Made by a program: the position numbers and the translations under genes. This document shows positions 56,084-64,000 of a stretch of DNA of 64,000 nucleotides, one piece after another. The stretch comes from Lathyrus oleraceus. Its lineage: Eukaryota; Streptophyta; Magnoliopsida; Fabales; Fabaceae. How positions within the stretch are numbered: the stretch's first letter is position 1; each line of letters begins with the position of its first letter. Under the pieces are notes generated by a model, which was not told the origin of the DNA, made no database searches, and saw only the letters and a list, made by a program, of their open reading frames with translations. The DNA lies in the NCBI RefSeq assembly GCF_024323335.1, contig NC_066584.1, positions 431,545,408 through 431,609,407 of the forward strand. Reading direction: 5' to 3'.

Positions 56084-59000
56084 ATGGCGCCTCAAAAACC
56101 CTCAAGCAGTAAACACTCCAAGAAGAAACAAGACTCATCTTTTCCTCCCGTGCATGATTTAAAAGGGCCAATGACCATTGGAAATCAACAGTATGTTCCG
56201 GAACCTCCAAACGAAAAGGAAAAAGACTGCATTTATAAATCTCAGGTACTAATCCCTGTTCTTATTTCTGGAAATTATCACGCTATGTTAGGTCCCCTTC
56301 CAAACCCAGAGATTAAACCAGAGCGTTTAAGAGAGTTTTTTCCCTCTTACTTTCACACAAAACCCATAGGCGCTGGAAGAAAACCTCAGCCTAAAGAGAA
56401 AGTTGTAGAACAAATAGATTCATCGAGTTCGACGGATATTGGAGAGTTGGACTTAACCTATTTGAATTTTCCCAGGATATTTAGAACCTGTCCATGGTCG
56501 AAAGATCCTTCTGACTACATATCTTGGTTAGATAAAATCGAAAAAGTTAAAGGGTCTTTTTGGAAAGAAGTAGGCATTTTCGACCTTATCCAGTTGTCGA
56601 GAGTAGGACCCAATATTTGCCCAAATATGCTTTTGGCTTCTCTCTACTTTTGGGATAGTACTTACAACACCTTCCACCTTCCTTGTGGGATGGTTACGCC
56701 TACCCTTTTCGACGCAGCAGCCATTGTTGGTCTTCACCCCAATGGTATAGATTTCGACCCTACTGTCTTAAGTGAAGATACCATTGCTTTCGAGACTAGC
56801 CTTGCACCCTACTCCTTATTCATGTCCTATTATCACGATAAGAGTACTGCTGAAGTTTTAGATGTCGAACATATAGCTTTTCTAACACTGTGGCTATCCA
56901 AATATGTGTTCTGCTCTCGCTCTCTTCAAGTTGCCAAGAGATTTATCACCATAGCCAATCAGCTTCATGCAGGCACGAAACTATGCTTGAGCGACATGAT
57001 TCTGGCGAATCTCTATGAATCTCTGAGTGAGAGTGTACATTTCTTAAAGAACACCAAAACCCAAGGGAAAATCAACTTATCAGGACCTTTTTGGCTCTTG
57101 CAACTATGGCTCAATGCCACATTTGAAGCTAGTCTTCCTGTAGCACCAGAAATAGATGAAGAAGAAGTAAACAATAGGACTGTCGAATGGCCAAGATTAG
57201 TGCTATTAACGCCAACTGATGAAGGAATCAGCCTTCGACAAGCTTTTAAAGGCTATGTTATGATGTTTGCTAAAAGGTATCAATTTACTTCGACCATGAC
57301 ACCTTTTGCTGATAGAAAGATTGGACCTAAGTGGTTTACCCAACAACTGCCTCTGGAGATGCAAAAGGATGAAAATACATTTCTGAATGTTTGGGAATCA
57401 TTCTTAACCCCTAGGCTCCTTTTTTCTTATCGTAACACCACAAAAAATCAGATTGCTTTGATAGTTTATCAACCCAACCTTGTTTCCAGACAGTTTGGTC
57501 TAATCCAAATCAAACCTCAACCTATACTCCCCAAAAAGGGGTCCATCATTTTTTACAACTCCCTTCACACTGAAGACGAAGGCAAAGAGCTGTCGAAGAA
57601 ACTAGCTGATGCTTCTCTCGACATTCGACCAGTTATTTTTCGACCATCATTCTTATGCACTTCTGAGTTTGATGAATGGTGGAAGGATTATTATTCCAAC
57701 AAATTTTTCGACGTAGCTGCTTTTGCTACACATTTGACAAATGCTTTCGCTTTTGTGCAGGATCGGACCAAAAAAGGTATTCAACGACATATTAAGGAAA
57801 TACAGAAATTTCAAAAATATTTTGAAACTGCGTATAGACCTGATGATCTTAGTCGAACCATATGTGAAGCAGCGGCTGAATTAAAACGCAAATTGACAGA
57901 GAAGTTTAAAAAACTGTCATTGCCTTCCAATCTTTCACCAGAGGCGCGCTATGACCTTGCTTTCAATTGTCATCCACCAAAGTTTCCTCCTTTGCCAATT
58001 GCTGACTTTGGGGTGGCGTTTGGTTTTCCACTTCCAGACTGGTTCCTTTGTGGAGATTTTATGAAAATTCTTCGTCAAAAGTATCAAAAACCTGCTGAGC
58101 GTGTGGTTCCGACTAAGTATCATCTGGGCGAATATCCGGGACACCTTCATATTGGAATAGAACACGTTCGCGTGGAAGATACCATTCTTGAAGGTGTTCA
58201 CAGAAAAATATGATTTTTCTTTCTGTTATTCTAACTGTCTTATCATGTATCTCTTATATTTGTTTCTGAATTTTCTTTCTTTCCTTAGCCGTGAAGATCC
58301 CTGCTAAGAAAGCTGCTGTCGAAGCGTCGCCCAGTACTGCTAAGAAGCCTTCGACAAAGGTACAAAACTTTTTCTCTTCTTATTATTTTCCTTCCATTAT
58401 TCAAAACTAACTGGCTTTGGCCTGTATGACTAGGTAAGTCGAAAACCCTCAACAATCCAAAAGAAGAAGAGTGAAGAGGAGAGAAAAGAGGATAAAGTCC
58501 CTAGTGAAGAATCTGGTGATGAATCTCCAGAGTTAATCCCTCCCCCTCAGAAGAAAAAGAAACTCACGAAGGTCTCTTCCCAAAGGTCCATTGCTAACCC
58601 AATCAGGAAGGATCCTGCCAGTGCTTCTCCTGCCAAGCCTCAGTCGAAAGATATGGGGAGTGGGAAGTCCAGTTTTAATACTGAAATTCCTGAGGTAATT
58701 TTTATTTCGACAGCATATGTTTTACCTTTCCTACATCTTTTCTTCTAAATCTTAGAATTTATTTTTAGGAACAAGTGGTTGTCGAAAAAACGCCTGAGAA
58801 AATTCTGGAGGAAACAGCCCCAGAGGAAGATGTCCCCCCAAGTGACCATGATATGCAAACCGTAGAAGAATTCGACACTACAGTGGGTGACGCCTCTGAA
58901 GATGAATCTCCTCCTCGTCCAGGATTGCACGTTGCACCTCAGGGTGATGATATTGAAATGGAGGTTGTGGTCGAAGATGACCCTGAAGATGGAGCTGCCA

Positions 59001-59866
59001 GAGACGGGGACAACCAGTCGAAACGAACAGAGGTCGAGCATACTTCAACGCGAAACACTCCACCTGCTCCTGACCGGGTCCAAGGGAGTAGCAAATCAAC
59101 TGGTTCGACCAGTTTCTCTCGCGAGGAGCTTGAAAATCTCAAAGTACAAAGACCTTTGGAGTATCTGAAAGCCATGCTTAGCACCCGTTTCAATTTCCAG
59201 GATTCTTCTCAGAGTAGTTCGACCACTTCTGGGGCAACTTCTGAAGCACCATCACTTGGCAGCCTCCTGACCAAGATCAAAACGAAAATCCTTGATGTCG
59301 ATTTGTTTAAAGTCTTGGAAGAGAATTCCCTTGCTCAAATTGGTCTTAAGAAAATCTTGAAGCAAGTGAATGTTCTGGAAACTTCTGCTGAGATTGGAAG
59401 TTTTGTGATGGAGTTGATGACTCTCATTGACCTGGCCACTGCAGATCTCCATCGTCAAAGGGATCTTACCGCTCAAATCTCCTCCAAGTCTGAAACTCAA
59501 ACTGCTGAATGGGATGCCGTTTCGACTTCGACTGACAAAGTTTCAAAATTGCAAAAGCTCTCTGAAACGTATGTCGAAGAAGTTGCTGCTTGCAATGACA
59601 ATATTCAAAAATGGAAAACACAGATAGCAGCACTTCAAGAAAAGATCTCTCAAGAGGAGAAACGTAAGGCATCCATTCAGCAACCCAAGCAGAGCGAGAT
59701 TGACGAAGAATTGAGGGTGGGTATTCGACATGCAGAGAAAGCCCATCAACTTAGTCAGGAGATTGAGACTCTCTCTACTCACAAAAGTCTTTGTGATCAT
59801 CGACTCCAACTCCAAAGGCAGAAGTTCGCCACTTTGAAGAATACTTTCGCCAATTTTAATTTTTAG
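56084..59866 (+). CDS. Antisense plant-mobile-domain protein of the Tat-lineage element, four exons
   Basis: Exons 56084-58193, 58289-58359, 58434-58694 and 58769-59866 join in frame (EG junction G|CC, AAG|GTA, GAG|GAA; all GT...AG) to 1179 residues. After a Lys/Ser-rich start, residues ~150-500 form the PMD: FDLIQLSRVGPNICPNMLLA, LYFWDSTYNTFHLPCGMVTP, TLFDAAAIVGLHPNG and LTLWLSKYVFC. Exons 2-3 encode a Lys/Pro/Ser-rich, likely disordered and nuclear-localising stretch (PPPQKKKKLTK). Exon 4 is acidic, then a ~130-residue coiled coil (KWKTQIAALQEKISQEEKRK) to the C-terminus. The gene is on the strand opposite to pol and ends 101 bp from pol's end. Its role for the element is unknown; host PMD proteins act in silencing and transcription control. 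The splice model is my inference from frame continuity. Confidence 0.82.
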
Positions 59867-59967
59867 TCGAATTTATTTAGCAACTCTCAGCCCTTTGAGG
59901 CTTTCTTTGTAATAACTTTTGAATGCCATTTTTATTTGGCCCATCTTATCACAATTATGTTTTGCAC

Positions 59968-60671
59968 TTATTCTGTTACTACTTTTACTTCCTGCAATAT
60001 AGGCTTATATTTTTTCAAATACTTGCCATTTATTCTTAGGATTCTCTTATCCTTCTCTATTTCTTCTATTTCATACGCGCCGTTTGAAAATGTTCTCAAA
60101 ACCTGGAAAGGTCCCTCCCATTTAGGAGACCACTTTCCCATTAATTTATCCTTTCGATCCATAGGAAGGATTACTTTCCACACAAGATCACCTATTAGGA
60201 AGGTCTTGAATCTTACTTTCTTGTTGTAAAATCTTTCGACTCTCCTCTTTTGTCTTCTTATTAGGTCTAGCGCGTGCAGCCTTTCTTCGTCTAAATCAAC
60301 TAGTTCGTCCATCATCATACTCCAATATGTATCTGATGGGATTTCATGATGCCTTTGCACTCTAACTGACTGCAGATATATTTCGACTGGCAAAACTGCA
60401 TCATGTCCGTAAGTCAACTTGAATGGAGTCGAATTCGTTGCCTCTTTGGGGGACGTTCGACAAGCCCACAAGGCTTGATCCAAAGTCTTATGCCAATTTC
60501 TAGGTTTTTTCCCCACATGCTTCTTAATCAAGTTTATCACTACCTTGTTGGCTGCTTCAACTTGCCCATTTGCTTGAGCGTAGTAAGGTGTCGAAGTAAG
60601 GAGCTTAAAACCTGTTTCTTGTGCAAACTTCTGCATGTTTTTACCAGTGAACACAGATCCTTGATCTGTTG
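59968..60671 (-). pseudogene. Integrase C-terminal half of Tat-lineage Pol, separated by a frameshift
   Basis: In the frame entered just before ITTDQGSVFTG: FAQETGFKLLTSTPYYAQAN, GQVEAANKVVINLIKKHVGK (catalytic Glu), WACRTSPKEATNSTPFKLTY and a C-terminal KWSPKWEGPFQVLRTFSNGA. Relative to the upstream 964-codon frame it is displaced by one base near 60672, between the first and second catalytic Asp. Either a real 1-nt deletion or an error. Otherwise intact to the TAA at 59968. Confidence 0.85.
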
Positions 60672-63566
60672 TTATTGTCTAGGTATCCCAAATCTGTAAA
60701 TTATGTATTTTTGGATAAAGTCTATGACTGCTTCTTGATCCACATTCGCCAATGGTATGGCTTCGGTCCATTTTGTGAAATAGTCTATCCCAACCAAAAT
60801 GTACCTTTGCCCTTTTGAGGAAGCTGGTCGAATCTCCCCGATCAAGTCCAACGCCCATCCTCTGAATGGCCAAGGTTTTATAATTGAGTGCAACTCACTT
60901 GCAGGGACATGAGGTATGCCTGCATGTACTTGACATTCCTGACAACCTTTTGCGAATTCGACACAATCTTTCAGCATTGTTGGCCAATACATTCCTTGTC
61001 GAAATAAAAGCCACTTCATTTTGTGACCTGCTTGGTGCGCGCCACACGCTCCACTGTGTATGTTCGACAAGGCTATGTAGGCTTCGTCCTCACTCAGGCA
61101 TTTCAACAAAACTCCTTCTGCAGTCTTTTTGAACAATTCATTTCCCAAAAGTACGTAACTCAAAGCTCTGTATTTTACCTTTCTTTCTGCTTTCTGATTT
61201 GGGTCTTGTAGATAATCTTTGACAGGTTTTCTCCAGTCTGTTATTCCTGAATCATCTATGTTGAATATCTCGAAGTTTTCTTCGTCACCGTATCCTAATC
61301 TTATTGACTCTAGGTCTGATGGGGACAACCTGGTGGATACGACTCTTCTTCTGACTTCGATGGCTTCTTCTAACTTTTCCTTCGACACCTTGTATCCGGA
61401 CGCTAGTTGAGCAAGATCATTCGCTTCTTGATTCTCCAACCTAGGAATGTGCCTGAAGACGACATTGTCGAACGCCTTGAGAAGTCTATTGGCTATTACA
61501 AAGTACATGATCAAATTTTCTTTCACGCACTTATACTCTTTTGTCAACTGCTTTATTACCAGTTCGGAATCACCCATTATTTCGACTTTTGTTGCCCCCA
61601 ATTTCAACAAGATTTCAAGTCCAGCGATCAAAGCTTCGTATTCTGCTTCATTATTTGAACACAGACTTTCAACTTTGTACTTGAATTTTGTTGGAATTTT
61701 TTCAGGAGAAATAATCAACATCCCAACGCCAGTTCCGTTTTTATGACTGGAACCGTCGAAGTACAGTTTCCAAGGTTCCAGTTCGACGTATTCTACGTCT
61801 TCGTTTATAGAGTGGTCCGCTATGAAATCAGCGACCACTTGTCCTTTCACTGCTTTTAAAGGCAGATATTTCAAGGAGTATTCTGTTAAAGCTAAAGCCC
61901 ACTTTCCAATTCGACTATGTAAAATGGATTTAGATAACATATACTTTATTACGTCGAAATGGGAAGAAATATATACATCGACAGGTTTTATATAATGCTT
62001 TAGTTTAATACAGGAGAAATATACACACAGGCATAACTTTTCTATAATGCTATATCTAGTTTCGGCATCGTTCAGGACTCTACTGAGATAATAAATGGCC
62101 CTTTCGACGCCATTCTCATCTTCTTGACACAACATACTTCCTAATGTTTTGTCTGATGCCGAAATGTACAATCTCATATTTCTTTTTCTGCAAGGAGACA
62201 TCAGGATTGGGGGATTAGCCAGGTACTCCTTGATTTTGTCGAAAGCCGCTTGCTGTTCTTGCCCCCATGCGAAGTCTTCTTTCTTTAGTCGAAGTAGAGG
62301 AGAGAAAGCTTGTGTCTTCCCACTGAGGTTGGAGATGAATCTTCTGAGAAAGTTGATTTTCCCTAGCAGAGACTGCAACCCCTTTTTGGTTGATGGCGCT
62401 TTCGCTTCCATTATGGCCTTGGCTTTATTTTCGTTTATTTCGATCCCCTTCTTATGGACCACAAAGCCTAAGAAATCACCCGCCTGCACACCAAAAGCAC
62501 ATTTAAGTGGGTTCATTTTCAAACCAAACTTCCTCATCCTTTCAAAGGATTGTCGAAGATGATCTATATGATTTTTTCCTGAAACAGACTTAATCACAAT
62601 GTCGTCAATATACACTTGCATGAAAGTTTCGATGAAATCATGAAAGATGGAATTCATGGCGCGTTGGTAAGTCGCTCCAGCGTTCTTTAATCCAAAAGGC
62701 ATTACTACCCATTCGTACGTTCCTATGGCTCCAGGACAACGGAAAGCCGTTTTAGGAACGTCTTCTTCAGCGATAAAAATTTGGTTATAGCCAGAGTATC
62801 CGTCTAGCATACTTAAGTACTCATGGCCGGCTGCAGAATCTATGAGCATTTCTGCCACTGGCATAGGATATTCATCCTTTGGGGTAGCCGAGTTTAAGTC
62901 TCGAAAATCAATACATACCCTTAGTTTGCCATTTTTCTTAATTACTGGAACAATATTTGCAATCCATTCGACATACCTGGTTGTGCGGATGAACTTGCAT
63001 CTTAGAAGTCTTTCGACCTCTTCTTTTATCTTCGACAGGATTTCTGGTGCGAAGCGTCTCGGACTCTGCTTTACTGGCTTCTTCCCTTCCATTATTGGCA
63101 ACTGCATTTCGACCAGACTTCTGTCAAGACCAGGCATTTCGTCATAATCCCATGCGAAGCAATCTTTGAATTCTTTCAGCAACTGGACTATTTCGACCTT
63201 GAACTGGGGGTCCATTTTTGCGCTTATGTACGTTGGTCTATGTTCTGCCCCCACTCCTAAGTTTATTTCTTCTAAAGGATCCTGCGCCACCATCTTCTCG
63301 TTTGTTGACACTGGATCTTTTTCGAACCCCAGAGGTTCGTCGTCGTAAATGGCGTCGAGCTTTTGGTGTTGCCATCCGCCCATTTGGTTGGTGACATGAT
63401 CTTCCGCAACGTCCTCTTGGGGACATTGTTTGTTGGAGTTCTCTTGGTTGGCTTCGACAGCCATATTTTTTACTTCAGCCTCAAGGGCCTCTTTTAGTTT
63501 GTTTTCGGCTATGTAAGCCGTAATCTTTTCGATCGCTGATTGTTCACTCGTCATCGTCAAATTCAC
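60672..63566 (-). CDS. Tat-lineage Pol: RT, two RNase H domains and integrase N-terminus
   Basis: Open frame of 964 codons. RT at about residues 180-360 (WIANIVPVIKKNGKLRVCID, QVYIDDIVIKS). The first RNase H at about 450-580 is degenerate: its first acidic motif reads RLYISASDKTL. The second, archaeal-type RNase H at about 610-740 keeps all acidic residues (WKLYFDGSSHKNGTGVG, NNEAEYEALIAGLEIL, IMGDSELVIKQL, ENQEANDLAQLA). The integrase zinc finger (H..H in SGACGAHQAGH, then CQECQVH) and first core Asp (WALDLIGEI) follow before the frameshift. The two RNase H copies identify the Tat lineage. The ATG at 63566 lies within the overlap with the protease frame and may not be a true start. Confidence 0.92.
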   Translation of the reverse strand: MNLTMTSEQSAIEKITAYIAENKLKEALEAEVKNMAVEANQENSNKQCPQEDVAEDHVTNQMGGWQHQKLDAIYDDEPLGFEKDPVSTNEKMVAQDPLEEINLGVGAEHRPTYISAKMDPQFKVEIVQLLKEFKDCFAWDYDEMPGLDRSLVEMQLPIMEGKKPVKQSPRRFAPEILSKIKEEVERLLRCKFIRTTRYVEWIANIVPVIKKNGKLRVCIDFRDLNSATPKDEYPMPVAEMLIDSAAGHEYLSMLDGYSGYNQIFIAEEDVPKTAFRCPGAIGTYEWVVMPFGLKNAGATYQRAMNSIFHDFIETFMQVYIDDIVIKSVSGKNHIDHLRQSFERMRKFGLKMNPLKCAFGVQAGDFLGFVVHKKGIEINENKAKAIMEAKAPSTKKGLQSLLGKINFLRRFISNLSGKTQAFSPLLRLKKEDFAWGQEQQAAFDKIKEYLANPPILMSPCRKRNMRLYISASDKTLGSMLCQEDENGVERAIYYLSRVLNDAETRYSIIEKLCLCVYFSCIKLKHYIKPVDVYISSHFDVIKYMLSKSILHSRIGKWALALTEYSLKYLPLKAVKGQVVADFIADHSINEDVEYVELEPWKLYFDGSSHKNGTGVGMLIISPEKIPTKFKYKVESLCSNNEAEYEALIAGLEILLKLGATKVEIMGDSELVIKQLTKEYKCVKENLIMYFVIANRLLKAFDNVVFRHIPRLENQEANDLAQLASGYKVSKEKLEEAIEVRRRVVSTRLSPSDLESIRLGYGDEENFEIFNIDDSGITDWRKPVKDYLQDPNQKAERKVKYRALSYVLLGNELFKKTAEGVLLKCLSEDEAYIALSNIHSGACGAHQAGHKMKWLLFRQGMYWPTMLKDCVEFAKGCQECQVHAGIPHVPASELHSIIKPWPFRGWALDLIGEIRPASSKGQRYILVGIDYFTKWTEAIPLANVDQEAVIDFIQKYIIYRFGIPRQ

Positions 63567-64000
63567 TCCCCCATCCCGTCAGCGCTATATGAGTGGTTCC
63601 CCATATGTAAGTTTCGCCAATCACTTCTTTATCCCATTGGAAACCATGCGTTGGATGCAGGTACATGGAGCAATAGGCATTGTCTGTCGTCTTCAAGTCG
63701 AATCCTGCCGGACTGCAGGGAGGTATATGAGCCAGGTTTTTGTCGAAGCTTTGGCTGTTGACGGTGTTTACCTCGGTCATGAAGTAGCTTTGGTCAGCCT
63801 CGATGTTTTCGACGATTCCATCTGGCCTCCATATGGCTATCCGCTGGTGCATTGAAGAGGGTACCGCTCCTACGCCGTGAATCCATTCCCTACCAAGCAG
63901 CAGGTTGTAGTTGGCTTTCGAAGCGATGACTATGAACATCGTAGGTCTTGTTATGGTTCCTACAGTTAAGTTCACTTGGATGACTCCCATAGTTGTTCCT
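63544..64000 (-). CDS. Gag-protease frame of the Tat-lineage element, end only
   Basis: The open frame enters from the right edge. It shows SKANYNLLLGREWIHGVGAV, the second half of a retroviral-type aspartic protease (LLGR-W signature), then an uncharacterised linker ending TGWGSEFDDDE at the stop 63544. It overlaps the Pol frame by 23 nt and lies in a different frame (+1 shift to enter Pol). In full Ogre elements an intron lies between protease and RT; here a frameshift mutation, recoding or splicing are all possible. Confidence 0.8.
   Translation of the reverse strand, partial: GTTMGVIQVNLTVGTITRPTMFIVIASKANYNLLLGREWIHGVGAVPSSMHQRIAIWRPDGIVENIEADQSYFMTEVNTVNSQSFDKNLAHIPPCSPAGFDLKTTDNAYCSMYLHPTHGFQWDKEVIGETYIWGTTHIALTGWGSEFDDDE

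Larger units (their letters stand above)
54968..64000 (-). mobile_element. Tat-lineage Ty3/gypsy element with antisense PMD gene, 5' part outside window
   Basis: On the - strand from the right edge: protease end, RT, classical RNase H, a second archaeal-type RNase H, integrase, then a long region with an antisense gene, polypurine tract and 3' LTR. The double RNase H is a known mark of the Tat lineage, and extra frames in antisense next to the 3' LTR are known for some Tat-lineage elements. gag, PBS and 5' LTR should lie right of 64000. The left flank CTAAG (54963-54967) is the predicted 5-bp target duplication. Confidence 0.85.

Overview
This is repeat-dense plant nuclear DNA, most likely from a cool-season legume (Vicieae or Trifolieae; inferred from Ogre/Tat-type elements and from the type of the few host genes). 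I see at least eight mobile elements, several nested in one another. Three host genes look intact, and one receptor-like-protein gene has been cut into pieces by two insertions. I found no tRNA, rRNA or CRISPR locus.

Left part (1-17,091) is a nest. A young Ty3/gypsy chromovirus of Tekay/Del type (1-7,305, + strand) has an intact 1456-codon Gag-Pol. Its two LTRs read the same over the 775 bp that can be compared. It sits inside the 3' LTR of an internally deleted Ogre/Tat-type element (7,306-16,754, - strand) whose 3' UTR holds 43-, 64- and 143-bp tandem repeats. That element in turn sits in one arm of a perfect 55-bp inverted repeat (MITE-like).

Middle-left (17,092-29,548): a leucine-rich-repeat receptor-like-protein gene was broken first or second by an old Ty1/copia element (17,716-22,867), and also by a Mutator-like element (MULE, 23,667-28,844) with a perfect 9-bp target duplication. 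The MULE carries a transposase gene with a decayed OTU-protease extension, an antisense plant-mobile-domain (PMD) pseudogene, and six short hairpins near each end.

Centre (29,549-35,488): a three-exon heavy-metal-associated-domain gene (+) and a single-exon P-class PPR gene (-). Next comes a degenerate Reina-type chromovirus (35,489-46,047) whose integrase is split by a Tork-type copia element (39,746-45,040). Both have perfect 5-bp target duplications.

Right part: an RNase H remnant, then an intact six-exon LTI65/RD29B-like stress-protein gene (48,490-51,586, -) with ABRE and DRE motifs in its promoter. After it lies a truncated copia element (52,531-54,967), interrupted by a large Tat-lineage Ty3/gypsy element (54,968 to beyond the window, - strand). 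This last element has two RNase H domains and, on the opposite strand, an open, apparently spliced 1179-residue PMD gene with its own TATA box, running toward pol.

The observations I rate highest are the helically spaced TACGCGTA palindromes in the Tekay LTR, the mirrored hairpin arrays in the MULE, and the intact antisense PMD gene in the Tat element, which makes two PMD genes in unrelated transposons in one window.
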